A stretch of DNA of 64,000 nt. It comes from Microcebus murinus (lineage: Eukaryota; Chordata; Mammalia; Primates; Cheirogaleidae). A program made the position numbers and the translations under genes. The notes beneath the pieces were generated by a model. The model was given only the letters and a program-made list of their open reading frames with translations, ran no database searches and was not told the origin of the DNA. Shown here piece after piece: positions 25,061 to 39,770 of the stretch. The stretch is from NCBI RefSeq assembly GCF_040939455.1, contig NC_134109.1, positions 37,155,501 through 37,219,500 on the forward strand, read 5' to 3'. Within the stretch, counting starts at the first letter, position 1; each line of letters begins with the position of its first letter.

Positions 25061-25519
25061 TTGTTCATGATTACACAGTTCCATTTTTGAGAGCTCCCAA
25101 GCTTTCCTGAACCTTCTTACCTTTCAACATCTCATGTCACTATATGATGCCAATTTGTCTTCTGCATTTTATTAATTCTACACTTTTTAACTGTCTAAAG
25201 TTCAGTATGTTTCTTGCTCCCCCAAATGTTCAAGGGAAATGAGAATTTCTTTTCAGACTGTAAACATGCCATAATATTTGAGAATTGCAATTTAAACAGA
25301 GGCAGGCCTAAGGAGATTGAAATTGAGACAGCAAACTGGCAGAGTGACCCTGCTACTCTTTCGTTTCTATAGACTCCCTTGTTTCTACTTTTCTTTGTTT
25401 TCTTTCTCTGTTTTACATTTTTATTAGGAAAAATTTCAAACATACACTACCATATGGAGTATAGTATAACAAACCAAACGCATTCCTAATCTTTTCCACT
25501 TTAACTATAAAGAACTTTA

Positions 25520-25659
25520 CCATTGGATGTGATGGCATGTGTCTGTAGGCCTAGCTACTAGGGGGGCTGAGGCAGGAGGATTGCTTGAGTCCAGGAGTTC
25601 AAGGCTGCAGTGAGCTATCATTGTGCCACTGCAGGCCAGCCTGAGTGGACAGACAATAA
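25520..25659 (+). mobile_element. Alu monomer (FLAM-like), sense, with 11-bp target duplication
   Basis: gcatgtgtctgtaggcctag, gctgaggcaggaggattgct, ccaggagttcaaggctgcag and ttgtgccactgcaggccagc form a single 7SL-derived monomer with a short A-rich tail. Exact repeats aaagaacttta at 25509-25519 and 25660-25670 flank it, marking a retrotransposed insertion. It lies about 1.1 kb before the KCNH5 exon, in the transcript's sense orientation. Confidence 0.9.
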
Positions 25660-25670
25660 AAAGAACTTTA

Positions 25671-28639
<2,969 letters not shown>

Positions 28640-28815
28640 TTTTTAGTAAGAGATGAAAGTCTCACCATGTTGTCCAGACTAGAGTGCACTTGCTAGATCA
28701 TGCTAAGGCATGATCTTAGCACACTGCAGCCTTGATCTCCTGACCTCAAGTGACCCTACTGCCTCAGGCGCATCAGTAGCTGAGACTAAGGGTGTGTGCC
28801 ACCACACCTGCTTGA
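28640..28815 (-). mobile_element. Alu monomer, antisense
   Basis: gatgaaagtctcaccatgtt, gtccagactagagtgcac, cactgcagccttgatctcct, gacctcaagtgaccctactg and gtgtgccaccacacctg are reverse Alu-arm text. Inside it is a 9-bp inverted repeat, agatcatgc (28695-28703) and gcatgatct (28708-28716), not normal for Alu. Confidence 0.8.
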
Positions 28816-28824
28816 GATTTTTGT

Positions 28825-29515
28825 AAAACTTTTTATTTTGAACTAATTATAGATTTGATAGAAGTTCCAAAGATAGTACAGAGAGGGCCTTTGTTCCCTC
28901 ACCTAGTTTCCTCCAGTAATCACATCTTACATAACTATATCACAATATCAAAATTGACATTGGTGCAATGTGTGTGTATAGTTTTATGTTGTTTTATCAC
29001 ACATGTAGATTCCTGTAATTACTACTGCAAGTTGCAGAACTGTTCCATCACCACAAAAATCTCCCTCAACCTGCCCTTTCCCCCAACCATCTCTAAGCCC
29101 TGAAAACTACTAATCTGTTCTCTATAATTTTGTGATTTGAGAATGTCATATAAATGGAATCATGCAAAATCTGACTTTTTGAATTGGCTTTTTCTACTTG
29201 GCATTGTGTCCCTGAGATCCATCTAAGTGGAGTATATCAGTGGTTTGTTCCTCTTTATTGCTGAGCAGTATTTCATGATTTAGACACACTACTGTTTAAC
29301 CATTCGTCCATTGAAGGATATTTTGGTTGTTTTATTTGTAGTAGTTTTGGGCTACTACAAATAAAACTGATATGATCATTCATGTATAGGTTTTGTATGG
29401 GCATAGGGTTCTTCATTTTGGGGGATAATTGGAATGCAATTACTAGAACATATGGTAAGTATATGTTTAATTTTTAAAGAAATTGTCAAACTGTTTTGCA
29501 AAGTAGATAGGCTGG
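28825..29515 (-). mobile_element. Old L1 3' UTR, antisense
   Basis: gaactaattatagatttgat, ataaatggaatcatgcaaaa, gagatccatctaagtggagt, ttcgtccattgaaggatatt and tatggtaagtatatgtttaa give the reverse L1M 3' region in order. Confidence 0.8.
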
Positions 29516-29604
29516 CATAGTTATTTTTTTCATAAGAGAATCAGGAAAATAAAATTTATTGAAGGACACCATTATTTATATTGTTTCTCAGGCTCCAAAG
29601 CTAG

Positions 29605-30370
29605 GAATCATCCTACTGTCAGGTGTGGGGGACCAGGTATGAGCTCCCCTGGTTGTGGTTCCCAGTACCAAGGAATAGTTATTGGGACCAAGTTAGCAGA
29701 GCAAATGAGCAGATCAAGCAGATGCAAGCGAGCAAAGTGCCAAAGTTTATTAAAACATACTACATTCCAGAGAAGGAATGGGTCAACCCCTCCAAGAGGA
29801 GATCCTGAGTTTAACAAGATTTTCCTTTTTATGCTGATTCCCTAACTTCATGTTAAGTGGGAGGTGGAATATTCATGGTTTTTCTTGGAAAAAGGCTGAG
29901 AATTCCTGGAACCGGGAATCCTTCCCATTTTTAAACTTGTAAGGCAATTTCTGGGGGCTGCCATGGTGTTTGTAAACTGTCATGGTGCTGGTAGGTGTGA
30001 TTTTTACTATGTTAATGAGGGTGGGTCACTTGCGCATACAGACACCTCACTTGTATGCATGCTCCAGAGACCCTCATTTGTGGCCTTGATCATATCTCCA
30101 CTCTGTGGCCTTTCTACCTCTTTCTGGTTGGTCAGTCCTTGGAGACCCCCTATTATAGACTGAATATCTGGTCAGTCCTTGGGGACCCCTTGACATGTCA
30201 TCTGTTCCTTCTTGGAAGCCCCCATTCTGGTCAATTTGTTTGTCCTAGTAGACTAAACATCTCCTAATGTCATCAATTTCTCAATAGAAACCCCTAGACA
30301 AAGCATCTGTTCCCCTTCCTCCTTGTCTCAACTAACACTAGATTCCTGTTTTCCTCGGGTGTTGCATCTA
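29605..30370 (-). mobile_element. ERV1-like LTR, antisense (borders uncertain)
   Basis: agtttattaaaacatactac (A-rich signal side), ctgccatggtgtttgtaaac, tgtcatggtgctggtaggtg, ttaatgagggtgggtcactt, gcgcatacagacacctcact and ggccttgatcatatctccac follow a class I ERV LTR read backwards. A partly repeated phrase (ggtcagtccttgg at about 30131 and 30171) lies in the far part. Only an LTR is present; no retroviral gene was seen. Confidence 0.6.
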
Positions 30371-30469
30371 TTCATATACAAGGCCTGCTGGGTTACCCTA
30401 CATAATACATTTGATTATTTCTCTTTACTTCTGTAGTTTACAAACCCAGAGCATCATCTCTGGCCTGAA

Positions 30470-31110
30470 CTTTTGAAATAACCTCTTTATATGTTCCTTC
30501 TGTTTTTATTCCTGCCCCACAATCTCTACCCAGAAGCCAGAGTGGCCCTTTAAAAGCAAATTGATCATACCATTCCTCTGTTCAAATCCTTCCAGCTGTA
30601 CATAAAATAAAATCTAGATTCTCTGCCCCGTCTTTCAAGGTCTTATTAATCTCACCTGTGCCTGCCTCACTCACTTCACTATCTACCATTTGCCTCTTTT
30701 TATTCTCCTAAATCCATGCTAGCTATCTCATCTCTGAACACATCAAGCTCAGTCCCATCTTACGGGCTTTGTACTTGCTTTTCCCATTGCTTATAACACT
30801 CCTCTCCTGACATATGCCCTGAATTCCTTCCACTGAATCACCTCTCTAGAAATTCCTTCCAATGCTACCCTACTATAAAAACCACCCCAGTGACAGTCAC
30901 AGTCAACCATATTCTCTGCCCTTTAACCTTTATCTTCATCCTATCTACCAAAATCTGAACTCATGTTTGCTCTGTTTTGTTTTCCTTCAGGATGTAAACT
31001 CCGCAAGAGCAGGGCCTTCTGCTCCGTATCCCTAACATCTAAACAATTCTTAACAGGTCCATGCTCAGTCTTAATTTGTTGTGTGAATCAATAAAGTTGA
31101 AGATGTCCCT
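30470..31110 (+). repeat. L2 LINE 3' part
   Basis: Classic L2 order: aaattgatcataccattcct, aatccttccagctgtacata, aaatctagattctctgcccc, gggctttgtacttgctttt, gcagggccttctgctccgta, and the terminal gtgtgaatcaataaagttga. Confidence 0.88.
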
Positions 31111-32037
31111 GCTGGTCATGCTGAGAATCTGCTGTCTTTGAATCCATCCTGCTTAAGTCTATGATGAAGACACATGCCAAGAAAAATCAGTGTTAGAGTT
31201 TTGGCCCTGATTCCATTGTGAGAATCTTGGTGAGCTATATTGTCAACCTTTGGGAATGTGGTAGGTCCTTTAGGGGATTTGCTAAGCCCTAAGTCTCTCA
31301 CTAGGCCTGTTTATGTAAGTTTGAAGAAACTAGTCAACAGAAGCTCCAACAACCTTTTCTCCCACCGTACTTACATCTACCTTCTTAGTTTACCTATGTT
31401 GGAAATTTTCTCACACATTCAGTTGACTTTTCAAAACTTCATTGGTTCAGAGTCAGCCCGTTTCTTCTTTCTTCATATCATGAAGTACCATGAATGACCA
31501 ATTATACTTGCTAGATTTAAATTTCTTTTCTCTTTCTGAAGTTTCTGTTTTGATTTCAAAATGCAGACCTGATGTTAAAGCAGATCCTTTTTTCCCCGAG
31601 TTTCTGCTATCTCCTTTCAACACCTGAGCAGTAGTTTCTGTTTATATACCAATTTCTTACATATTCTTGCCTTTTGACTTAGGTTTTCCTTTTGTGCCTC
31701 TGAATAAGTCCAGTTTTAATAGCCAGAGTGTTTCAAGGAGATACCTTTTAATTTCCTTTGTAGTCCTGGAGTCCTTGGTGATTTCTTAGGATGTTTCCTT
31801 TGAAGAGGAGATTATAAAAAACTGTCTAGACTCATGAAGTATTATAGTAACTTTGCACAATTCTAAAATTTATTAGACACACATGCAAAAAATATCAACC
31901 AAATGTGGATATTGTAGCTGTTTATAATTTTAATATAATTTCTTTCTTACAATAATACCAAGGAAAACAAGCAAATGAAAAAAAGCACCAGTATTCCTAG
32001 AGTCCAATATGTGCTATCAGTCACAGCCAGGCATTTA

Positions 32038-32043
<6 letters not shown>
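31111..32043. other. Intron without recognised element
   Basis: Mixed sequence. Frames at 31116-31301 and 31240-31497 show no family features. Confidence 0.45.

Positions 32044-32074
<31 letters not shown>
32044..32074. repeat. (TG)15 microsatellite
   Basis: Uninterrupted TG dinucleotides, 31 bases, followed by a purine-rich stretch. Confidence 0.98.
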
Positions 32075-32076
<2 letters not shown>

Positions 32077-32206
32077 GTGGGAAAGGAGGGAAAGGAAAAA
32101 AGGAGATGGAAAACAGAAAGGTTCATGCTTTCACTTGTGCTAGGATTGTAATCAATCCGTGCTAGCTGAGAAGCACCACTTGTAACCTTATAACTATGAA
32201 TTTTTT

Positions 32207-32483
32207 TCTTTTTATTTGAGATAGGGTCTCGCTCTGTTGTCTGGGCTAGAGTGCAGTGGTGTCATTATAGCTCACTATAACCTCCAACTCCTGGGCTCAA
32301 CCCATTTTCTTACCTCAGTCTTCCAGGTAGCTGATACTATAGGCATGCATTGACATGCCCAACTAATTTTTCTATATTTTGTAGAGATGAGGTCTCACTC
32401 ATGCTTAGGCTGGTCTCAAATTCCTGGCCTCACCTTGGCCTCCCAAAGTGTTAGGATTACAGACATGAGCCACATGCCAGGCC
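32207..32483 (-). mobile_element. Alu (AluJ-like), antisense, left member of a head-to-head pair
   Basis: T-rich tail, then gatagggtctcgctctgttg, tagagtgcagtggtgtcatt, gtagagatgaggtctcactc, ttggcctcccaaagtgttag and the head ending ccaggcc at 32483. A near-complete dimer with moderate divergence. Confidence 0.92.
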
Positions 32484-32508
32484 AGAAAATATGTTTTATC
32501 AAAAGATT

Positions 32509-32820
32509 GGCCAGGTGTGGTAGGTGGCTCATGCCTGTAATCCCTTTGGGAGGCTGAGGTGGGAGGATGGCTTGAAGCCAGGAGTTTGAGACTAGCCTTG
32601 GTAACATAGTGAGACCCAATCTTTACAAAAAAAAATTAGCGAGATGTGGTAGTATGGGTACTATCTACTCTGGAGGGTGAGGTGGGAGGATGGTTTTAGC
32701 CTGGGAGTTCGAGGTTACAGTGAGCTGTGATTGTGCCACTGAACTCCACTGTGAGTGGCAGAGTGAGACCCCATTTCTAAAAACACCAAACAAAAACAAA
32801 ACAATCAAACAAACAAAAAG
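32509..32820 (+). mobile_element. Alu (AluJ-like), sense, right member of a head-to-head pair
   Basis: Starts ggccaggtgtgg, then gcctgtaatccctttgggag, gaagccaggagtttgagact, a middle A-run, gtgagctgtgattgtgccac and a tail of A/C-rich caaacaaa units. Its head lies 25 bp from the head of the antisense Alu to the left. Confidence 0.92.
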
Positions 32821-34849
32821 GTTGATGAAGACACTAGCTGCCTATATTCTGTTAAGACAATCACTCCTCTTAAATGATAGCCTCTTTTTCTGGGGAAGGT
32901 CATCTGAAATTTTTATACCTTCCAGCAAAATTTAGAAATTTCAGTGGCAGCAGTACCAGTCTCTAGGTCCTTTATGAGATCTTTTCTAATGGTTATTTCT
33001 CTCCTAGGCTCTTGTTACCCTATACTAAGTTGCATGTGGACTCTGTCCAGAAATACAGTTTCAAGGTTATCCTTAATGATATCAGTCAAGTCTTCAAAAA
33101 CATTATGACCGTGGCCTTTCCCTAGTCCTCATCACCTGAAGTTTCTTCCAGATCTCTCCTGTGTCAGCAGGACCCCAGGATATGTCCCTTACCTGCTACC
33201 TAGGAATTTCTTAGACTTAAACCCTTTATTTCTATATTTGCCCAGTGTGGAAAATCTCCCTACTCAGGTTTCTGAACTGGAAGAGTTGCTTGGTTCTTCT
33301 CAGAATATGTCTACTATCATGCATCCTTTCCCTCAAATTTGTCTTTTGTCATTTTTGTCATGCTCTGTGTCTTGAGTGAACCCCGCAGCTCTGACAGCAA
33401 CTGTTATTCTTCAGAGTGATGATGTCGTTCCTCATTCCTCTGTGTCTGTCCATTCACGAATGAACCCAGCTACTCTGCTGATGTTCATGAAATTCAGTAC
33501 TGGGGGGCCTTTGTGAAAGAGAATATTTTTTGCAGTTTAATTCTCTGTAGCAGTTGTGGAATATAGTGCATATATGTGTGTGTGTGTGTGTGTGTGTGTA
33601 TAAATGTATGTATTTAGATAAAGATGTTGGTGATCTCTTTGCTAATTTGTTTAGTAAATACTTAATGATATTTAATGGTGCCTTCATGTGCTTTTTTCTA
33701 ATCCATTTTATTTAAATAATCTTATTGTATCTTTAAGACTATTAGATTTTCCGCAGATTAGCATACTGACTAATTTTGCTGCTATTTGGAAAGCACCTTA
33801 ATACACTGATGATTTATCTTGATGGCTATAAAACAAAGGAATACAAGATGGAATTTTTCCAATATGATTATTCTCTTGTCTTAATGTGTTTTTATAAGTC
33901 CTTTTCTAATGATTTATCAAGAAAGCCATTACTTAGTTCCTTGTTTATTACTAAATTATCACATAAATAGAATTTTAGTTTAATCTAACCATTATCAAGA
34001 ACTCTACATTTACATCTTTCATTATAATTTTATAAAGGAAAGAAACATAACAAAAAGTAAGTGATGAATACCTCATTACCATAAATAATTCATGTTCAAC
34101 CATGAATGTCTTTCTCTTTCCATATATATGTATTTGTTTTAATACACTATTAAATACATTATTAAACATGTGTACAGCATATGTTAAAGGGCTTTAAGAT
34201 TGGACCTTGAGTATTCATTTTATCTAAAAGTACGTTTTTACTTTTTCCATCATTATTTGCTTGGTTGCTAAATTGAGGCCGCCTGCCTCATGTGGTATAT
34301 GACAATCAGAACCTGTGCTGCTGGAATGTCAGGCAAACTGAGTCTTAAAAAGCAAAACAAAGCAAAACTATAAATTATAAATATGAAAATTGCTGAGGTT
34401 TACCTGGTAGACAGGAAACCCAGTCCTAATGATGCTAATCTGTTATTTTCAAATAGGATGTAATTGATAATAACTTAGTCTAAACACAGTCTGTAATTGA
34501 CTAGTAGGGTTTATAACACAGCAGGCAAATGGTTTAGCACATTTAGAAGTTTAGTGGGACCACCTGCCAGTGGGATGTGTATGAAGGGAACTTTGAATCT
34601 TCATGAGGGTGGTTCAGTGCCACCGGGGAGACCTAGTTACACACTGGCCACTCAATGTCATGCAGGGGAGACCATTGCCACATTATATTCTCAAGTTGAT
34701 GGGCTCATTCAGTATCATCTGTGGAATTCAGATAAAAGTCAAGCAGAGATTGTGGACATTGCCCTGACCTCTCCCCATAGGAAAAAGGAAATAAATAGAA
34801 ATGGTAAGGCCCAGGGATTAGGAGAATATATAATAGAATAAGTTGGAGG
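32821..34849. other. Intron, mostly unassigned
   Basis: Apart from the TG repeat at 33575 nothing is named. The 114-codon frame at 34497-34841 lies in GC-moderate DNA with no splice-like borders and no recognised domain. Confidence 0.45.
33575..33599. repeat. (TG)12 microsatellite
   Basis: 25 bases of TG next to TATA steps. Confidence 0.95.
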
Positions 34850-34854
34850 AAAAA

Positions 34855-34998
34855 GCCTGTGTGACCTTGGAGAGTCTTTAAATCTCTCTGGGTTTTAGAT
34901 TTTTCAATTGTGAAATGCCAAAGTTGAAATAAATGACTATTAAGGTCCCGCTCAGTGCTAACATTCTATCCATCTAAGATTCTGTGAGTGCCTGTCAG
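34855..34998 (+). repeat. MIR3/MIR-type SINE 3' part
   Basis: ctgtgtgaccttggagagtc, aaatctctctgggttttaga, attaaggtcccgctcagtgc and taacattctatccatctaag fit the MIR3 tail. Confidence 0.7.
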
Positions 34999-36005
34999 TG
35001 GAATGGGGGTGGCATTAGAAATGAGGTTATGATGGAAAGAAAGTGGTGCCCCAAACATTTTAGGGCTTTTCATGGATAGTGATACCTTGTTTTATGAAGA
35101 GTAAGATGTGTCTTCTATAGAAAATGTTCTGTAAAGGGTAAAGATTTTCAGAGAATATTGTAGAGAAAAGAAAATATACTTTTGGAAAGAGAAATGGTTT
35201 TCCATATAAACCTTAGCCAACTAGTAAGACTGAAAGGGTTTGTCTAAGGACAAAGGATTGGGGCCTGGGAAGAGGTCTGTAGACCATACCCAGTGGGGCT
35301 TGGAAGGTGCTTGGCCCAGAAGGATATCCAGGCAGGCTTGAAAGTGGGTTGTTGTCCTTTTCCAATATTTAAAAAAGTTCTTCTACAAATCTTAATATGA
35401 GACTTCAAATATCTCTGGTATAATATTAAGTTATAAGTTAAAATTTTCCTTGCCCTTGCTATTGTGGTGTAGGTAGGAAATGGCAGTGTAAACATGCTTA
35501 TTTTCATTTCTGGTTTTAGTTTTAGCCAGATGGAGAGAGCTTTAAGCCTAATGTTTATTTTGGAAACTGGGTCAATTCTTTGTATTTGCTTTACCTCAGC
35601 TTGTAAAAAAGGCCTTTTTCTTTTTTTCTTTTCTTTAATGAGCTGAGTAGCCCCTGAGGAAAAGCATTTCGTGGAGACCAAAGTTCAGGGTTATAGGCAC
35701 CTGTTTTCATGGTGTAGTAGTTTTAGACGTATTTAATATATTCTAGTAGTTAGAAAAAGACTGTGTGATGTGCACTTTATTCCCCGACTCTTTTTCCAAA
35801 CAGAGCTTGTGTCTTTTGCAGGAACGTTCTTTTATACCCATGTTTCTTTTTATGCCTTGTCACATTTTCACAAAGCCTCTTTGATTCTGTAAAGATTGAG
35901 TTTTCCCAGAAAGCAGCAGGAATTTTTCTTGGTGGTCTATCAACTAGCCTGGACTATTTGCAAGGATCTTGGTCTCTGAGGCTGACTTGGGTCTTTGTAC
36001 AACTG
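34999..36005. other. Intron without recognised element
   Basis: Unassigned. The 145-codon minus frame at 35244-35681 contains low-complexity K/R-rich text from T-rich DNA and resembles no family. Confidence 0.45.
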
Positions 36006-36009
36006 AAAA

Positions 36010-36100
36010 TTATTTTACTCATTCAGCAGTGTGCCAGGTATTCTGGTAGGCATTGGCCTTCAAGAAATACTACATACTTTTCAGCCCTCAATAAGCTTGT
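36010..36100 (+). repeat. Family B start fragment
   Basis: ttcagcagtgtgccaggtat, tctggtaggcattggccttc and aagaaatactacat follow the common atgtgccaggcactg phrase. Confidence 0.45.
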
Positions 36101-36109
36101 GATATGGTG

Positions 36110-36215
36110 AGAGTGTCAAAAAGGAAAGTCACCGGACCATCTCTCTCTCCCTCTCTCCCCCTCATCCTCATCCCAATTGCCCATCTCTGCCTCACTCTTC
36201 ATCTCATCTCTCTTT
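36110..36215. repeat. CT-rich tract
   Basis: tctctctctccctctctccccctc and similar pyrimidine-rich text on the + strand. Confidence 0.6.
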
Positions 36216-36589
36216 ATTTATACTATGAGCACAGAGCTAAGAGTTAGAATAAGGAATAAAGAAGTTGGGCTCGTGAGAACAAGGTCTGTGTTTGTCCTGT
36301 CCGTCATTGTGTATTTAGTGCAAAGCATTGTCTCCTAGTTAATAGTTGTGCTCATCAAACATATAATAAATGAATTAGAGAAGCTCAGCCTGAGCTGGTT
36401 CAGGAAAGTTTCTAGGAGAAAGTGATTCTTGAGCTCGGAATACAAAATAGGTAGGTAAATGCGGCAGGACTTACATAGGTAAAGAGAACATAGTCTATGA
36501 AAAAATGTGGGAATGAAATAGCTTGGCCTTTTTGGGAAACTCCATGCATTCACTTTGGCTTGAGTGGAAAGTAGATGTGGACAGAGAGG

Positions 36590-36812
36590 AAGAAAAGAAC
36601 CAGGATGTCACAGGTCTTGTATAGATTGATAAAGAGTTTGTCTTTAATCTTAAGTGTTATGTAATAAATAATAAGAATTTGATTCTTCATTGAATCAAGA
36701 AGATGAATTGGAAGAGATTAAGGCTGCAGGAAGGGAAACCAGTTAGGAGGCTGTTGCAGTAATCTAGGAAGGCATAAACCGAGGTGGTAGGTATATGGAG
36801 GATGGTATAGGT
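36590..36812 (+). repeat. Old repeat, family B, left of a hAT insertion
   Basis: ccaggatgtcacaggtcttg, accagttaggaggctgttgc and agtaatctaggaaggc match the family B middle. The same words occur at 45550-45600 (ggctattgcaataatc). Confidence 0.6.
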
Positions 36813-37030
36813 TTAGAGTTGGAAAACTTTATTTTTTCTGTAAAGGGCCAGTTAGTAACTGTATTAAGGTTTGTGAGCCATAAGGTCTCTGTGGCAGCTA
36901 CTCACCTCTGCTGCTGTAGTGCTAAAGCAGCCATAGACAATATATAAATGGACGAGCGTGGCTATGTTGCAATGAAACTTTAAACAGGTGGTAGACTGGA
37001 TTTGGCGTGTAGGCTGTAGTTTTATGGTTC
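36813..37030 (+). mobile_element. hAT-Charlie non-autonomous DNA transposon
   Basis: ttggaaaactttattttttc, tgtaaagggccagttagtaa, gtgagccataaggtctctgt, gctaaagcagccatagacaa, gagcgtggctatgttgc and the far end ggatttggcgtgtaggctg reproduce a well-known mammalian Charlie-type element. Terminal repeats are worn. Confidence 0.75.
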
Positions 37031-37034
37031 GTGA

Positions 37035-37235
37035 AAAGACTGTGGATTTTGGAATCAGACAAACAAACTTAGGTTCAATTTTTTTTCATGATCACATATT
37101 AGGAATTTATATCATTTATATAAAACATTGTAAAAATGGAGATCATAGTCTCGACATTTCAGAGTTATTTGAAATTTGCAAAAGGAGATTATATGTAAAT
37201 ATCTTGAAACATTTTTTTAAAGTTGCTATGGGTGA
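37035..37235 (+). repeat. MIR SINE
   Basis: gactgtggattttggaatca, gacaaacaaacttaggttca and aaaaatggagatcatagt are MIR 5' half and core text. Confidence 0.6.
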
Positions 37236-37800
37236 ATAAATGAATATGTGGGATACTTTAGAAGGAAGAGATCAAAAGGACTTGTAGATTTCTAATAAAT
37301 TCAGTTGAACATATGATGAAGCTCTTTTCTAAGCTAGGAAAGGAGGCGCAGTTATTCCTGGAGTAAGGTAGTTCTTCTTCCTACAGGTTATTCAGATGGA
37401 GATGTTCACCAGGCAGTTGGAAATGTGGTTTTGGTTTCCAGGGATAAGAGACATGGAAAGATCTCTCTAGGAATAACAATGTATGGAAAGTAATTGATGT
37501 CAAAGAAGTGTAGGGTACAGTCATAACAGAGCTGGCCAAGAGTAGACACTTGAGAAAGGAGAGCCCAGAGGGGCTAAGAAGAGAACCCAGGGGGGTGTAG
37601 AAAGGAAGTATGGTTCCAGAGGGAGACTTTGTTGCTAACAAACGATGAAAGAACTTTAAGGAGGGAGGGGGAACAGCAAGGCAACTTGGGATAGCAAGTC
37701 AAGAGAGATCTGGGTGGCCTCAGGAGCCAATAGTGATGTTGTATGAGTAGTTTCATTGGATGAGCAAGGGGAGAGGGCCACATGGAGAGCTCATGGAGTC
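37236..37800 (+). repeat. Old repeat, family B, continued
   Basis: gattattcagatggagatgttc-like text at 37386, accaggcagttggaaatgtg, gcaacttgggatagcaag and agagatctgggtggcctcag carry on the family B order after the hAT and MIR. Confidence 0.45.
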
Positions 37801-39214
37801 CAAACATTTTTTTTTCTATATGAAAAATTTTATTAGTAGCCATTAACCTTGTGGAAATAGATTATGGTAATATAGTATTTTTCTTTGCCAGTGTTTTTTC
37901 TGAATCAACTTTCAGTTCAACAAAATATATTTAGATTATTAGATGCCTAACATATATATGGAATTTTTATTTTGTATTATAAAAAACCAAAATTGAGTTA
38001 GAAGTTTTTATGAAATCCAACTTTATTTGAACAGATATTTTAGTCAGAGGAGAATTTTATTTACTGATGACTATAAGATTATTTGATGGCTTTCTAATAA
38101 ATTTAGTTTTGGTTCTTATTAACACATTTATTTCCCAGGACAGACTGTTATGTGGTAGGTGAAGTTGTGCTCTGCTAGAGAAAAAAACAGTTGGGATTTA
38201 CATGATTCTTAAATATGTGGAATCTATCCATTGACATGTGATTTTAATTTTGCTCAAAATGATATACTTAAAATTTTTCCCCACAGGTTGAAAGACTCAC
38301 AAATCTATAGATAAATATATTTAGAACTTATTAAAATAAATGTCATACCAAAGGCCTTTATGCATGGATTTAAGAATTTCTTTGGATTTAAGAAGTTCTC
38401 AGAGAGAGGATTTTATTTGGAGCAATTTCTAAGCCAGCTCCTAAGTGACTGCTTCTCACCCACTTATTTAATATTTACATACGTTGTGATAAGAGAGTTA
38501 GGCTTCCCTAGGGGGTCAGATTCCAGGCGTAGGTACAGGCTGAAGACTGTGTGTGTAGGTAAGATCTTTATATGATGAGGACTGTATTCAAGTTGACTCT
38601 CAGAAAGCACTGGAGGCTTTAAAAATTCTCTTTAAAACTAGGTCTATAGCTATCCTTTTAGATCCTATATTTTTAAAAGTGGAACTTATTTTTAACAACC
38701 TCACATCTTAATCTGTGGTCTAATTTGGGAGCCTCACTGATTTAAAGTGTCCTGTAAGGGAAGGATGCTTGAATTCATGCCCCTAGGGAGGTGTTAGTGA
38801 AAGAGGCTGGTCTAGCATTGACTCTTGTGATGAGACTTTGGTATGGGAGTCATAGACCTCAGGAACTTTCCTTACCCTGGGCTACCTGTGTGTTTGCCTA
38901 TTAGTTTCCTTATAAAAGGTCCCAAAGGATCCCCTGCAGGTGTGTTTCCCCAACTTCCTTCCTTTATGAGAGCTTTGCTAGAAAATGGCAGCCCCTCTTC
39001 CTTACCCCCACACTCACACTGTACATTCCTTCATCCCTTGACCTGCTGCTGCATCATAGTCACGGTGCGAGATGGTGGTGGTAGTAGTTAGAAATGGTTA
39101 GATTCTGGACATATGATTTGAACCAACAGAATATGAGGGTATGAGACAAAGAGTCAGAATTTACTTTAAGGCTTTTGGTGTAAGCAACTGCTCTGCTAAA
39201 TTTGGGATGGTCAT
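37801..39214. other. Intron without recognised element
   Basis: AT-rich at first, then more mixed to 39214. No family recognised in the short frames. Confidence 0.4.
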
Positions 39215-39295
39215 TTGTTGTGCCCAGTGGACAGTTATATACGTGAGTCTAGAGTTAAGAGAAGTGGTCTAGGGCGTGGACATAGATTTGGTTAG
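39215..39295 (+). repeat. Family B fragment
   Basis: ggacagttatatacgtgagt, ctagagttaagagaagtggt and gacatagatttggttag match the order seen at 45880-45930. Confidence 0.45.
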
Positions 39296-39439
39296 TAGCT
39301 TGGTTTTTTCCTCCGATAGTTTGCCCTTCTTTCTTCTGTGTCATTCATCTAACTCTCCATCTCTCTACTGGCTCTTTTTCATCAGCCCATAGACATGCTC
39401 ATGTCTCTTCAATCCTAGGACAATATACATATGTGAATA

Positions 39440-39770
39440 AACACTCGATCTTGCATCGTCTTTGCCTCATTATCTACCAATTCTTCCCCCTTTAAGCTTC
39501 CTACAGCCTGTGTCTTCACTTCCTCATCTCCATTTACTCCTTATGGAAATGGGCTTCTTCCCCTGCACTAGTGCTCAGAGTACATTTGCTAGGCTTCATA
39601 GACTCGCTTTCATCCTATTGAGCCACTTCTTTGGCTTCTTGGATGTTTTCCCCTTTCTGCTTCTCCACCCACCTCTCTTGCTATTTCTTCTCTGTTTGAT
39701 TTGCAGAATCATGTTACTTTGTCTCTCTCTTAAATATTGAAAACTGTGCTATCGGGAACAAATTATTGAA
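39440..39770 (+). repeat. L2-like LINE fragment
   Basis: Pyrimidine-rich text with cctcatctccatttactcct, gccacttctttggcttcttg and cttgctatttcttctctgtt, in the style of the L2 3' ORF region. Confidence 0.45.

Noticed and set aside
29605..30370. Possible endogenous retrovirus with coding potential
   Set aside because: Only LTR-like DNA is present; no gag, pol or env text follows on either side.
34497..34841. 114-codon plus frame in non-repeat DNA
   Set aside because: No acceptor or donor at sensible positions and no recognised domain; kept only as unassigned intron.
35244..35681. 145-codon minus frame
   Set aside because: Low-complexity lysine-rich start from T-rich DNA, no similarity to any family I know, no splice signals.
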